Source of the DNA: Nocardia araoensis NBRC 100135
Lineage (GTDB): Bacteria > Actinomycetota > Actinomycetes > Mycobacteriales > Mycobacteriaceae
Length of the DNA stretch: 60,698 bases
Direction of reading: 5' to 3'
Assembly: GCF_000308435.1 (NCBI RefSeq)
Contig: NZ_BAFR01000132.1
Coordinates: 1 to 60,698, forward strand
Part shown: positions 38,717-47,998 of the stretch, one piece after another
How the letters are laid out: every line of letters begins with the position of its first letter
Numbering within the stretch: position 1 is the first letter of the stretch
Position numbers and translations under genes: made by a program
The notes under the pieces: generated by a model
Told to the model about the DNA's origin: nothing
The model's input: the letters and a program-made list of their open reading frames with translations, nothing else
Database searches by the model: none

Positions 38717-38987
38717 GGGGCATCCACTCCTGTTTCTCAGTTCCGCGCTCGAATGTCCGGTTACCCGGGTAGGGGCGCCACCGCGGACCGCAGCAAACCC
38801 GAGGGACCACCCTACCGGACCGGCATCTTCCAGCCGAAATCGCGGGCCCGCCGAGGCGCCCCGGCTCCGGTCACACCGCCGAGGGAAGCATCGGCATTAC
38901 CTTCCGGGTAATCGACTCGCCGCATTCCGGCTGCGAATCTTCGAGCAGCTCGACAACGACCTGCTCGAGGTCATGAAGTCCTGACGC

Positions 38988-39959
38988 TCAGCGGGCGTCG
39001 GCGGCGGTGAGGATCTTGCGCGCGGTCTCCACGTCGCGGCCCATGGACTCGATGAGCTCGTCCACCGAGTCGAATCTGCGCTGGCCCCGGATGTGCTCGA
39101 CGAAGTCCACCGCGACGTGCTGACCGTAGAGGTCGGCCTCACCGTCGAGCACGTACGCCTCGACGGTGCGGGCGCGTCCGGAGAAGGTCGGGTTGGTGCC
39201 CACCGAGACGGCGGCCATCGCCCGCTCGCCCGGGGTGACGGTGCCGATGGTGGGGCCGGGGCCGAGCACGGTGAACCACCCGGCGTACACGCCGTCGGCC
39301 GGAATGGCGGCGTGCATCGGCGGCGCGACGTTCGCGGTGGGGAAGCCGAGTTGCTTGCCGCGGCCGTCGCCGTGCACGACGACGCCTTCCACTCGGTGCG
39401 GACGGCCCAGCGCCTCGGCCGCGGCCGCCATGTCGCCCGCGTCCACGCAGGCGCGGATGTAGGTCGAGGAGAAGGTCACGGCGTGCTCGGCGAGCAGCGA
39501 CACGCCGTCGACCTCGAAGCCGAAACGGTGACCGAGCTCGCGCATGGTCTCCACCGTCCCCGCGGCCTTCTTGCCGAAGGTGAAGTTGTCGCCGACCACC
39601 ACTTCCACCACGTGCAGCCGCTCCACCAGCAGATCGTGGACATAACGCGCCGGAGTCAGCTTCATGAACTCCTGGGTGAAGGGCATGACGCAGAACACGT
39701 CCACGCCCAGTTCCTCGGCCAGTTCGGCGCGGCGGGTGAGGGTGGTCAGTTGCGCGGGGTGCGAGCCGGGGCGGACCACTTCCATCGGGTGCGGATCGAA
39801 CGTCATCAGCACCGCGGGCACGCCGCGCGCGGCGGCGGACTTCACGGCCCGGCTGATCAGCTGCGCGTGGCCGCGGTGCACACCGTCGAACACACCGATC
39901 GTGAGGACACAGCGCCCCCAGTCCGCGGGCACCTCGTCGAGACTTCGCCATCTCTGCAC
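38988..39959 (-). CDS. ribF: Bifunctional riboflavin kinase/FAD synthetase
   Basis: A 323-residue enzyme. The N-terminal nucleotidyltransferase domain has GVFDGVHRGHAQL with the HxGH motif, followed by VVVGDNFTFGKKAAG and TFSSTYIR; the C-terminal flavokinase domain has GDGRGKQLGFPTANV and DFVEHIRGQRRFDS. It makes FMN and then FAD. The GTG start gives the family start VQRWRSLDEVP. It lies upstream of rpsO on the same strand, as in Rv2786c. Confidence 0.96.
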   Translation of the reverse strand: MQRWRSLDEVPADWGRCVLTIGVFDGVHRGHAQLISRAVKSAAARGVPAVLMTFDPHPMEVVRPGSHPAQLTTLTRRAELAEELGVDVFCVMPFTQEFMKLTPARYVHDLLVERLHVVEVVVGDNFTFGKKAAGTVETMRELGHRFGFEVDGVSLLAEHAVTFSSTYIRACVDAGDMAAAAEALGRPHRVEGVVVHGDGRGKQLGFPTANVAPPMHAAIPADGVYAGWFTVLGPGPTIGTVTPGERAMAAVSVGTNPTFSGRARTVEAYVLDGEADLYGQHVAVDFVEHIRGQRRFDSVDELIESMGRDVETARKILTAADAR

Positions 39960-40350
39960 AGTGCGCAGCCTACGCAAATCAGGTAGCGAACAGTATTCGG
40001 GCGTGCTGATCTCACACAACGGTTCCGCTGCCGTGAGCCGACGCGCAGGCGCGAGCCGCCGAGCGCCGATCGGTCGGGCCACCCTCAGCCGCGGCACGAC
40101 GCAGGCCGGGGCGGCTGCGGAGGGATAACCGGCATGTGGCCGTGGCCGCCGCACGACGGCGCGCCGCTGCGCCGCGACGTCGGGGTCGACGACATCGCCG
40201 AGGAAATCTTCGCTCACCGGAAAGCAGCCGTACGGATTCGCGAAAGAGCCGATACACCCCCGGTTTTCCGCGGGCACACAAGCTCGTCTCGCCAGCAGCG
40301 GGAATGGTCTAGCGTCCAATTCGTCGGTGACGGAGTGCCCCGGAGTAGCC
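39960..40350. other. Intergenic region between divergent ribF and cupin genes
   Basis: I see no gene here. Frames on both strands are Arg- and Ala-rich shadows. It presumably contains the ribF promoter and the cupin promoter. Confidence 0.4.
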
Positions 40351-40803
40351 ATGAAAAGTGCAGTCAAGCACGTGCGTGTGATCAAGCCGTCCGATTCGGC
40401 CGAAACAATCGGAAGGCAACGACAACGCCTCATTCCTTGCGTCACCACCGAAACCTGTGGCGCCACCGGCATCTCGGCGGGCATGGTCAACATGGCCCCG
40501 GGTGCGATGTCGAAAGCGCATTATCACGCGCACAGCGAGATCGTGGTCGTCTGCCTGCGCGGGCGAGCGGTCACCCTGATCGGCCCGGAACTGACACCTC
40601 ATTTCCACGGTCCGGGCGAGTTCATCTACATCCCCGAAGGCGTCGTGCACGTGGCGGTGAACCTCGACGAGGCCGAGGATCTGGTCGCGGTGGAAATGCG
40701 GACCGATCCGCTGTTCAACGACGACGTGGTGCTGACGCCGGAATACGACGCCGGCGTACCCGATGTCGTCGCCCGCCTGCGGCGACTCGATCCGGTCGGC
40801 TGA
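40351..40803 (+). CDS. Cupin-domain protein
   Basis: A 150-residue single cupin. Motif 1 is SKAHYHAHSEIVVVCLRGRAV (two His and a Glu in the G-x5-H-x-H-x3-4-E layout), motif 2 is FIYIPEGVVHVAVNL with the third His. It should bind a divalent metal. It may be an isomerase or a sensing/storage protein; the substrate is not evident. CGGAG is six bases before the ATG. The aminotransferase gene starts two bases after its stop. Confidence 0.85.
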   Translation: MKSAVKHVRVIKPSDSAETIGRQRQRLIPCVTTETCGATGISAGMVNMAPGAMSKAHYHAHSEIVVVCLRGRAVTLIGPELTPHFHGPGEFIYIPEGVVHVAVNLDEAEDLVAVEMRTDPLFNDDVVLTPEYDAGVPDVVARLRRLDPVG

Positions 40804-40804
40804 C

Positions 40805-41992
40805 GTGGCCGTCGGCAAACGCAGCCGCGGCGCGGCCGAGGTGACCAGCGGGCCCATCGACGACATCTTCGCTGCGCTGGCCGGCCGCCCCGACGTGGTG
40901 TCCTTCGCCGTCGGTGCGCCCGACCCCGCTCTGCTGCCGAGCGAACTCGTCGCCACGCTGGCGCAGACGGTCGTCGGCAGATACGGCAGCGCCGTGCTCC
41001 AATACGGGATGACCCAGGGATTCGCCCCGCTGTTGGACCAAGCGCGAAACCTTTTGCACAACCGCGATATTCGGTGCACACCCGATCGCCTGCATATCTC
41101 GACCGGCGGCTCCGGCGCATTGCACAATGTGTGTTTGGCGCTGCTCGACCCGCAGGACGTGGTTCTGGTCGAAACCCCCACTTACGGCCCGGCGGTCAAG
41201 GAATTCCGCAGCCACGGAGCGACCGTCGTCGCGGTGCCTTCCGACGAATTCGGCATCGTGCCCGAAGCGCTCGCGGAAGCCTTGACCCGATTCGACGCGG
41301 CATTCGTCTATCTACTGCCCACTTTCCAGAATCCGACCGGGCGGACGATGCCCGCCGATCGACGGGAACGAATCGCCGAGATCGTCATCCGGCACGGCAC
41401 ACTGGTCGTCGAAGACGACGTCTACACCGATCTGCGCTACCGCGGCGCGGCACAGCCCGCACTGTCGTCTTTCGCCCCGGACAACTCGGTCTACATCACG
41501 TCCCTGTCGAAAACGCTCGCTCCCGCGATCCGTGTCGGAATCACCGTCATGCCCCCGGATCTCCTCCGGACGGTGCTCGCGTTGAAGCAGGGCATCGATA
41601 TGCAGACCTCGACGTACTGCCAGGCGATTGCCGCCGAATTCCTGGCCAGCGCGGCCGGGGTGGCGCACCTCGCTCACGTCGTCGACGCCTATTCGGCCAA
41701 GCTGGACGCGTTGTCGGTGGCGCTCGAGCGGCATTTCCCGGCCGGGTTCCGCTGGATCGAGCCGGAGGGCGGGATGTTCCTGTGGGTCGAGGGCCCGCCC
41801 GATTTCGATGCCGACGCGCTGCTGGCGCGGGCACTGCGGCAGGGGGTCGCGTTCCTGCCCGGCAGCGCCTTCTACGCCGACGACGTCGCGGAGCACCGCA
41901 ACACCATGCGGCTGAGTTTCGCGAACGTGCCGCGCGACGACATCGATCGCGGCATCGCCGCGCTCGCGGCCGTCTGCGGGGACACGGCATGA
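40805..41992 (+). CDS. PLP-dependent aminotransferase, class I/II (LysN/MocR-like)
   Basis: A 395-residue fold type I enzyme. Key parts are FAVGAPDPALLP, LQYGMTQGFAPL, ISTGGSGALHNV, the LLPTFQNPTGRTM block, VVEDDVYTDLRY and the PLP Lys236 in TSLSKTLAPAIRVG. This is the pattern of 2-aminoadipate/valine-pyruvate type transaminases and the catalytic half of MocR regulators, but no DNA-binding domain is attached. It pairs with the preceding cupin in an operon. Donor and acceptor unknown. Confidence 0.9.
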   Translation: MAVGKRSRGAAEVTSGPIDDIFAALAGRPDVVSFAVGAPDPALLPSELVATLAQTVVGRYGSAVLQYGMTQGFAPLLDQARNLLHNRDIRCTPDRLHISTGGSGALHNVCLALLDPQDVVLVETPTYGPAVKEFRSHGATVVAVPSDEFGIVPEALAEALTRFDAAFVYLLPTFQNPTGRTMPADRRERIAEIVIRHGTLVVEDDVYTDLRYRGAAQPALSSFAPDNSVYITSLSKTLAPAIRVGITVMPPDLLRTVLALKQGIDMQTSTYCQAIAAEFLASAAGVAHLAHVVDAYSAKLDALSVALERHFPAGFRWIEPEGGMFLWVEGPPDFDADALLARALRQGVAFLPGSAFYADDVAEHRNTMRLSFANVPRDDIDRGIAALAAVCGDTA

Positions 41993-42029
41993 GTGGTCAG
42001 GCCCGAAGGCGGCAGCGCAGGGGCACGGC

Positions 42030-42449
42030 ATGAGCGAGCGGCATCCGGTGCTCGGCACGTGGGAGGTGCACGCCGACGGCGCTCCGTTCGGCTACCACGT
42101 GATGCAGTTCCACCCCGGCGGCACGATGCTGCAATCGAACCCCGACCACGGCAATCGCACCACGAGCGACAGCAACGGCATGGGCACCTGGCGCTGCGCG
42201 GGCGACCGGGTCATCGGCGCCTTCCTGGAGTTCACCGTCGATCGCGCCGACCCCGACGTGGTGCGCAAAGGGATCGTCGCCTTCGACCTCGACGTGACCG
42301 GCGACGAGTTCACCGGGCTCGCCACGGCGACGTTCTACGAGTTGTCCGGCGAGCCGGTGGGCGCACCGGCGACCGCCCGGTTGACCGGTCGCCGATTCGA
42401 CGGCGTGGCCGCGCATCGGAACGCACTCGACCTGTCGAGAACGGTATGA
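42030..42449 (+). CDS. Hypothetical protein, calycin-like
   Basis: A 139-residue protein. HPVLGTWEVHADGAPFGYHVMQFHPGG and SNGMGTWRCAGDRVIGAFLEF alternate strand segments as in small beta-barrel (lipocalin/calycin-like) proteins that recur in actinobacteria. No catalytic motif is visible. It begins 37 bases after the aminotransferase and is probably the third gene of the operon. Function unknown. Confidence 0.7.
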   Translation: MSERHPVLGTWEVHADGAPFGYHVMQFHPGGTMLQSNPDHGNRTTSDSNGMGTWRCAGDRVIGAFLEFTVDRADPDVVRKGIVAFDLDVTGDEFTGLATATFYELSGEPVGAPATARLTGRRFDGVAAHRNALDLSRTV

Positions 42450-42545
42450 CCCGGCGGGTGAACGGCGCATAGCGATTCGTTGTCGATCCGCCCACTACAG
42501 GTCGAGGATGTGTGTATCGGCACGCCAGTGCCTAAGCTCGGGTAT

Positions 42546-43298
42546 GTGCCAGGTAAACGAGATATCGCCACTCGACGCGAGTTGGCCGACGCCCCGGCGC
42601 CGGGCGATGCGCACGGCGGTACCGCGACGATCGCGCCTGTGCTCTCGTCGGTCGCCCAGGACTACCTGAAGGTCATCTGGACCGCGCAGGAGTGGTCGCA
42701 GGAGAAGGTGACCACCAAGTTGCTCGCCGAACGGATCGGCGTGTCCGCCTCGACCGTGTCCGAAGCCGTCCGCAAACTCGCCGACCAAGGGCTGGTCGAG
42801 CACGCCCGCTACGGCGCGATCGCCCTCACCCCGGAGGGCCGCCGGGCCGCCGTCGCGATGGTGCGCAGGCATCGGCTCATCGAGACGTTCCTGGTGAACG
42901 AGCTCGGTTACGGCTGGGACGAGGTGCACGACGAAGCCGAGGTGCTCGAGCACGCGGTCTCCGAGCTGCTGATGGCCCGGATCGACGCCAAACTCGGATA
43001 CCCCGATCGCGACCCGCACGGCGACCCGATCCCGTCGGTCGACGGCGCGGTGCCCACCCCGCCCGCGCGCCAGCTCAGCGACTTCCACGCCGGTGAATCC
43101 GGCCGGGTCGCGCGCATCTCCGACGCCGACCCCGACATGCTGCGCTACTTCGACTCGGTCGGCATCGCCCTGGACACCACCATCGCGGTCGTCGAACGCC
43201 GCGACTTCGCGGGCACCATCGCGATCCGCATCGGCGCCACCGACGCACCGACCGACCTCGGACGCCCCGCCGCCGAGGCCATCTGGCTCACCGCCTGA
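42546..43298 (+). CDS. DtxR/MntR-family metal-dependent regulator (SirR-like)
   Basis: A 250-residue iron-dependent-repressor-family protein. The N-terminal winged helix includes SSVAQDYLKVIWTAQEWS and RIGVSASTVSEAVRKLADQGLVEH; the dimerisation domain has EHAVSELLMARIDAKLGYPDRDPHGDPIP with metal-ligand His and Glu/Asp positions; the C-terminal SH3/FeoA-like domain is present (LSDFHAGESGRVARISDADP). It sits at the place of sirR (Rv2788). Manganese or iron is the likely effector. The GTG start appears nearly leaderless. Confidence 0.88.
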   Translation: MPGKRDIATRRELADAPAPGDAHGGTATIAPVLSSVAQDYLKVIWTAQEWSQEKVTTKLLAERIGVSASTVSEAVRKLADQGLVEHARYGAIALTPEGRRAAVAMVRRHRLIETFLVNELGYGWDEVHDEAEVLEHAVSELLMARIDAKLGYPDRDPHGDPIPSVDGAVPTPPARQLSDFHAGESGRVARISDADPDMLRYFDSVGIALDTTIAVVERRDFAGTIAIRIGATDAPTDLGRPAAEAIWLTA

Positions 43299-43449
43299 TC
43301 GGTCCCCGTCGGCGAGATCTCGAGGCCGAGGCAGGGTCTCCGGCTCCGGGAAGTCTCGAGTCGGGGCGATTGCCACCCTGGGCCACATTCCCGGTCGAAG
43401 CAGACGGCCGCGTTCACTGCCGTGACATCGTCGCCCCGTCGAGGACGAG

Positions 43450-44532
43450 TCAGCCGCGGCCGGCTGTGGCGGCACGCCGGGCGAGCTCGGCCGCGCGGGT
43501 GGCGATCGCGTCGCCGAGTTCGGCGGTGGTGCCGGTGCCCCCGAGGTCGGGGGTGCGAACCTCTCCGGCGGCGAGCACGTCGCAGACCGCTCGATCGACG
43601 GCGGCGGCCGCGGCGGACTCGCCGAGATGCTCGAGCAGCATGGCGCCCGCGAGGATCTGCGCGACCGGGTTCGCGATGCCCTGACCGGCGATGTCGGGGG
43701 CGCTGCCGTGCACCGCCTCGAACATCGAGGGACCGGTGCGTTCGGGGTTGATGTTGCCCGACGGCGCGAGGCCGAGCCCGCCGGTCACGGCGGCGGCGAG
43801 GTCGGAGAGGATGTCGCCGAACAGATTCGAGCCCACGATCACGTCCAGCCGGTCCGGGTGCAGCACGATTTCGGCGGCCAGCGCGTCGACGTGCATCTGC
43901 CGCGTCTGCACCCGCGGATACTCGGCCGCGATGCGTTCGAACACGCTGTCCCAGTACGGCATCGAGTGGATGAGCCCGTTCGACTTGGTCGCCGAGCACA
44001 ACCGCCCGGATCGTTCGGCGGCCCGCTCGAACGCGTAGCGGATGATCCGCTCGCATCCGGTGCGGGTGAACACCGATTCCTGGAGCACGAATTCGTCGGG
44101 GCGGCCCTCGTTGTGGATGCCGCCTATCCGGGAGTACTCGCCCTCGGAGTTCTCCCGCACGATGAGGATGTCCAGATCCTCGGCGGTCCGGCCGCGCAGC
44201 GCCGATTCCGTACCGGGCAGCAGGCGCACCGGGCGCAGGTTGACGTACTGACCGAACGCTCGGCGCAGCGGGATCAGCAGGCCCCACAGCGAGACGTGGT
44301 CGGGCACACCGGGAAAGCCGACGGCGCCGAGCAGGATCGCGTCGAAGCCCGCGAGCCGCCGAACTCCGTCCGGCGGCATCATGGCCCCCGTGCGCAGGTA
44401 GTTCTCGCAGGACCAGTCGAATTCGGTCCAGGCAAGACCGGGCAGCACGGCGTCGAGCACGCGCACCGCCGCCGCGGTGACGTCGACTCCGATCCCGTCA
44501 CCCGGGATGGCGGCGATGCGGTACTCGCTCAC
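43450..44532 (-). CDS. Isocitrate/isopropylmalate dehydrogenase-family enzyme (tartrate/D-malate type)
   Basis: A 360-residue beta-decarboxylating dehydrogenase. AAIPGDGIGVDV begins the fold, IVRENSEGEYSRIGG is the substrate loop, and GSNLFGDILSDLAAAVTGGLG contains the metal-binding Asp pair; HGSAPDIAGQGIANP is the cofactor loop. The substrate loop and neighbours fit tartrate or D-malate dehydrogenases rather than LeuB. It follows the aldehyde dehydrogenase by 10 bases. AAGGAG precedes the GTG. Confidence 0.87.
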   Translation of the reverse strand: MSEYRIAAIPGDGIGVDVTAAAVRVLDAVLPGLAWTEFDWSCENYLRTGAMMPPDGVRRLAGFDAILLGAVGFPGVPDHVSLWGLLIPLRRAFGQYVNLRPVRLLPGTESALRGRTAEDLDILIVRENSEGEYSRIGGIHNEGRPDEFVLQESVFTRTGCERIIRYAFERAAERSGRLCSATKSNGLIHSMPYWDSVFERIAAEYPRVQTRQMHVDALAAEIVLHPDRLDVIVGSNLFGDILSDLAAAVTGGLGLAPSGNINPERTGPSMFEAVHGSAPDIAGQGIANPVAQILAGAMLLEHLGESAAAAAVDRAVCDVLAAGEVRTPDLGGTGTTAELGDAIATRAAELARRAATAGRG

Positions 44533-44542
44533 TGGCACTCCT

Positions 44543-46015
44543 TCACAGTCGCACTCCGATGTACTTGGTCTCCAGGAATTCATCGATCCCGGTCAACCCG
44601 CCTTCGCGTCCGAGCCCGGATTCCTTGACGCCGCCGAAGGGTGCGGCCGGGTTCGACACCACACCCTGGTTGAGGCCGACCATCCCGGTTTCCAGCGCCT
44701 CGCACACTCGCAATCCGCGCCGGAGGTTCTCGGTGAACACATAGCTGACCAATCCGTAGGGCGTGTCGTTGGCCCGGCGCACGGCCTCCTCCTCGGTATC
44801 GAAGACGCCGATCGCGGCGACCGGTCCGAAGATCTCGGTGTGACACAGTTCGGCGTCGTCGGGGACGTCGACCAGGACGGTCGCGGGATAGAACGTGCCG
44901 GGTCCGTCCCACGCCGTCCCCCCGGTGAGCACCCTGGCGCCGCGGGTGCGCGCGTCGGCGACCAGGCGCTGCACCTTGGCGACGGCCTCGGTGTCGATCA
45001 GCGGACCGACCACCACATCCGGCTCGGTGCCCCGGCCCATCGGCAGGGCCGCCATCCGGTCGGCGAGCCTGCGCGCGAACACCTCGGCGACGCCGCGCTG
45101 GACGAGGATGCGATTGGCGGCGGTGCAGGCCTGGCCGATGTTGCGCATCTTCGCCGCCACCGCGCCCTCGACCGCCTCGTCGAGGTCGGCGTCGTCGAAT
45201 ACCAGCAGCGGCGCGTTGCCGCCGAGTTCCATCGAAGTGCGCATCACCGTCTGCGCGCACTGCGCGAGCAACTGCTTGCCGACCGCCGTCGAACCTGTGA
45301 ACGACAACTTGCGCGAGCGGTCGTCGAGGATCAGCGGCGTCATCACCGCGGCGGGATCGGCTGTCGTGACGACGTTGACCACCCCGGCGGGCAACCCGGC
45401 GTCCGCCATCACCTGGGCCAGCGCGAGCATCGAAAGGGGCGTCTGCTCAGCCGGTTTCACCACGCAGGTGCAGCCGGCGGCGAGCGCGGGCGCGATCTTG
45501 CGGGCGCCCATGGCGACGGGAAAGTTCCAGGGCGTGATGAGCAAGCTCGGACCGACCGGCTGCCGGGCCACCAGAAAACGCGAACCGCCGGTCGGTGCGG
45601 GCATATACCCGCCGTCCAAGCGCACGGCCTCCTCGGCGAACCAGCGGAAGAACTCGGCGGCGTAGGCGATCTCGCCGCGCGCCTCGGCCAGCGGCTTGCC
45701 CATCTCCAGGGTGGCGATCAGCCCGAGCCGGTCGGTTTCGGCCAGCAACGCGCGATGCACGCGCATCAGCAGATCGCTGCGCTCGCGGGGCGCGGTGGCC
45801 GCCCAGTCCGGCTGCGCCGCGCACGCCGCGTCCAGCGCCGCGCGACCGTCGTCCGGGGCCGCGTCGGCGACCTCGCACAGCAGCTCACCCGTGGCGGGAT
45901 CGAAGACCGGCAGCGTCCTGGCCGCCGTCCGCCACTGCCCCTGGATGAACAAGCCGCGCGGCACCGTGTCGATCGCGGCGCGTTCGGCCGCGCTCAGCGC
46001 GCTCTCGGTGAGCAT
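44543..46015 (-). CDS. NAD(P)-dependent succinate-semialdehyde dehydrogenase-like aldehyde dehydrogenase
   Basis: A 490-residue aldehyde dehydrogenase. TPWNFPVAMGARK, FTGSTAVGKQ, the general-base Glu263 in MELGGNAPL, the nucleophile Cys297 in NIGQACTAANR and the final PFGGVKESGLGREGG are all intact. The GabD-type sequence suggests a semialdehyde such as succinate semialdehyde as substrate. It is the first gene of the left arm of the island, divergent from the class III aminotransferase; AAAGGAG is nine bases before the ATG. The GntR-type operator lies about 70 bases upstream. Confidence 0.92.
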   Translation of the reverse strand: MLTESALSAAERAAIDTVPRGLFIQGQWRTAARTLPVFDPATGELLCEVADAAPDDGRAALDAACAAQPDWAATAPRERSDLLMRVHRALLAETDRLGLIATLEMGKPLAEARGEIAYAAEFFRWFAEEAVRLDGGYMPAPTGGSRFLVARQPVGPSLLITPWNFPVAMGARKIAPALAAGCTCVVKPAEQTPLSMLALAQVMADAGLPAGVVNVVTTADPAAVMTPLILDDRSRKLSFTGSTAVGKQLLAQCAQTVMRTSMELGGNAPLLVFDDADLDEAVEGAVAAKMRNIGQACTAANRILVQRGVAEVFARRLADRMAALPMGRGTEPDVVVGPLIDTEAVAKVQRLVADARTRGARVLTGGTAWDGPGTFYPATVLVDVPDDAELCHTEIFGPVAAIGVFDTEEEAVRRANDTPYGLVSYVFTENLRRGLRVCEALETGMVGLNQGVVSNPAAPFGGVKESGLGREGGLTGIDEFLETKYIGVRL

Positions 46016-46085
46016 GGTCGGTGGCTCCTTTCGACACCGCGCAGCGTCCGGCCATTGCTGCGACCCGTTCGGCCATGTTATGCAT

Positions 46086-46105
46086 ATTGTCGACAATCCG
46101 ACAAT
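46086..46105. promoter_or_regulatory. Operator site ATTGTCGACAAT in the left divergent promoter of the island
   Basis: ATTGTCGACAAT is a perfect palindrome at 46086-46097, followed by CCGACAAT, a further half-site. It lies 70 bases before the aldehyde dehydrogenase start and 53 before the aminotransferase start. The same ATTGT-N2-ACAATCCGA word recurs in the right divergent promoter of the island at 50405. It is the best candidate for the GntR protein of the cluster. Confidence 0.7.
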
Positions 46106-46150
46106 AGACAGACTCCGGACCACCCCACCCGCACCGGGAGGCGAATCACC

Positions 46151-47392
46151 ATGACCGAGCTCTCGCCCATCCTGAAACAGGCCACTCCGGTGACCGTCGA
46201 CCACGGCGCGGGGTGCTACCTCTACGGCACCGACGGACGCCGCTACCTGGACTTCACCGCGGGCATCGGGGTGACCAGCACCGGGCACTGCCACCCGAAA
46301 GTGGTCGCCGCCGCGCAGGCCCAGGTGGCTTCGCTCATCCACGGCCAGTACACGACCGTGCTGCATCGGCCCCTGCTGGAGCTGACCGAACGGCTCGGCG
46401 CGGTGCTTCCGGAAGGACTCGACACGCTGTTCTTCGCGAACTCCGGCAGCGAGGCGGTCGAGGCCGCACTGCGACTGGTGCGCCAGGCCACCGGGCGGCC
46501 GAACGTCGTCGTCTTCCACGGCGGCTTTCACGGCCGCACCGTGGCCGCCGCGACCATGACGACCTCCGGTACCCGTTTCTCCGCCGGGTTCAGCCCGCTC
46601 ATGCCCGGCGTGCACGTCGCGCCCTTCCCCACCGCCTATCGCTACGGCTGGAGCGAGCGGGAAGCCACCGCCTTCGCGCTGCGCGAACTCGACTACCTGT
46701 TCGCCACGCTCACCTCGCCCGCCGAGACCGCCGCGTTCATCGTGGAGCCGGTGCTCGGCGAGGGCGGTTACGTCCCCGGCAACACCGAGTTCTTCCACGG
46801 GCTGCGCGAACGCGCGGACCGGCACGGCATCCTGCTGGTCTTCGACGAGATCCAGACCGGATTCGGGCGCACCGGGAAGTTCTTCGGGCATCAGCACTTC
46901 GGCGTCCGGCCCGACGTGATCACCATCGCGAAGGGTCTGGCCAGCGGCTTCCCGCTGTCCGGCATCGCGGCGTCGCGCGAACTGATGGCGCGGGCGTGGC
47001 CGGGCTCGCAAGGCGGCACCTACGGCGGCAACGCGGTGGCCTGCGCGGCGGCGATCGCCACGCTCGAGGTCATCGAATCCGAAGGGCTGGTGGACAACGC
47101 GGCAGCCCGCGGCGCGCAACTGCTGCGCGGTCTGCGCGACAGCGCCACCAAGTCGATCGGCGACGTCCGCGGCCTCGGATTGCTCGTCGGCGCCGAATTC
47201 ACCACGGCCACCGGCGAGCCCGATACCGCCACCGCCGCGGCCGCGCAGCGCGCCGCGGTGGACAAGGGACTGCTGCTGCTGACCTGCGGAGCGTACTCGA
47301 ACGTGGTGCGGATGATTCCGCCGCTGATCGTGACCGATACACAGATCGAGGATGCTCTGGCGATCTGGTCCGAGGTGCTCGCCGAGTTGTAG
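46151..47392 (+). CDS. Class III aminotransferase (4-aminobutyrate/ornithine type)
   Basis: A 413-residue fold type I PLP enzyme. SGSEAVEAALRLVRQATGR, HGGFHGRTVAAATMT, FDEIQTGFGRTGKFF (Asp232) and the Schiff-base Lys261 in TIAKGLASGFPLSG are present. Together with the semialdehyde dehydrogenase it could turn an omega-amino acid such as 4-aminobutyrate into a dicarboxylate. It is divergent from the dehydrogenase and is followed by the DUF3830 gene 63 bases later. Confidence 0.92.
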   Translation: MTELSPILKQATPVTVDHGAGCYLYGTDGRRYLDFTAGIGVTSTGHCHPKVVAAAQAQVASLIHGQYTTVLHRPLLELTERLGAVLPEGLDTLFFANSGSEAVEAALRLVRQATGRPNVVVFHGGFHGRTVAAATMTTSGTRFSAGFSPLMPGVHVAPFPTAYRYGWSEREATAFALRELDYLFATLTSPAETAAFIVEPVLGEGGYVPGNTEFFHGLRERADRHGILLVFDEIQTGFGRTGKFFGHQHFGVRPDVITIAKGLASGFPLSGIAASRELMARAWPGSQGGTYGGNAVACAAAIATLEVIESEGLVDNAAARGAQLLRGLRDSATKSIGDVRGLGLLVGAEFTTATGEPDTATAAAAQRAAVDKGLLLLTCGAYSNVVRMIPPLIVTDTQIEDALAIWSEVLAEL

Positions 47393-47455
47393 CTCGCGCA
47401 CCCCCTACCCGTCCGCTGCGCCCGCCCGGCGGGCCCGATCAGGAAGCAGGACCGC

Positions 47456-47950
47456 ATGGCCCGCTACATCACCATCACGCTCACCAAAGCCGCGGTGACC
47501 TGCCGCGCCCGTCTGCTCGACGAGGAAGCACCCCAGACCTGCGCCGCGGTGTGGAACGCACTGCCGCAGGAAGGCGACGCCTTCCACGCCAAGTACGCCC
47601 GCAACGAGGTGTACACCTTGCTGCCGCGGATCGGCGCGGCGCCGCATCGGGAGAATCCGACGGTCACGCCCATCCCCGGCGACGTGTGCCTGTTCGATTT
47701 CGAGCCGTGGGAGATCGGCAACCCGGCCTACGGCTACGAGGCCGGCTCCGCGGCCGAGCACGAGCGCGGCGCGACCGATCTCGCGCTGTTCTACGGCCGC
47801 AACAATCTGCTGATCAACGGCGACCTCGGGTGGGTGCCGGGGAATGTCTTCGCCACCATCGAGGAGGGGCTCGCCGAGATGGCCGCGGCGTGCAACACGT
47901 TGTGGTTGCACGGCGTGCAAGGCGAGACGCTGGCCTTCGCTCGCGCCTGA
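47456..47950 (+). CDS. DUF3830-family protein
   Basis: A 164-residue DUF3830 protein with the cyclophilin-like beta barrel pattern: ARLLDEEAPQTCAAVWNALP, YARNEVYTLLP, NPTVTPIPGDVCLFDFEPWEIGN and INGDLGWVPGNVFATI. Such proteins recur in actinobacterial and proteobacterial amide and amino-acid catabolic clusters; the reaction is unknown. AGGAAGCAGGACCGC precedes the ATG. Second gene of the aminotransferase arm. Confidence 0.88.
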   Translation: MARYITITLTKAAVTCRARLLDEEAPQTCAAVWNALPQEGDAFHAKYARNEVYTLLPRIGAAPHRENPTVTPIPGDVCLFDFEPWEIGNPAYGYEAGSAAEHERGATDLALFYGRNNLLINGDLGWVPGNVFATIEEGLAEMAAACNTLWLHGVQGETLAFARA

Positions 47951-47965
47951 ACGACGGCGAACCCT

Positions 47966-47990
47966 GGCCCCGCGGTCTTCCCGCGGGGCC
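47966..47990. terminator. Convergent terminator hairpin
   Basis: GGCCCCGCGG and CCGCGGGGCC form a ten-base-pair stem with a five-base loop; flanking GCGAAC and GTTCGC extend it. It separates the DUF3830 gene from the convergent amidase. There is no long T-run. Confidence 0.75.
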
Positions 47991-47998
47991 GTTCGCGT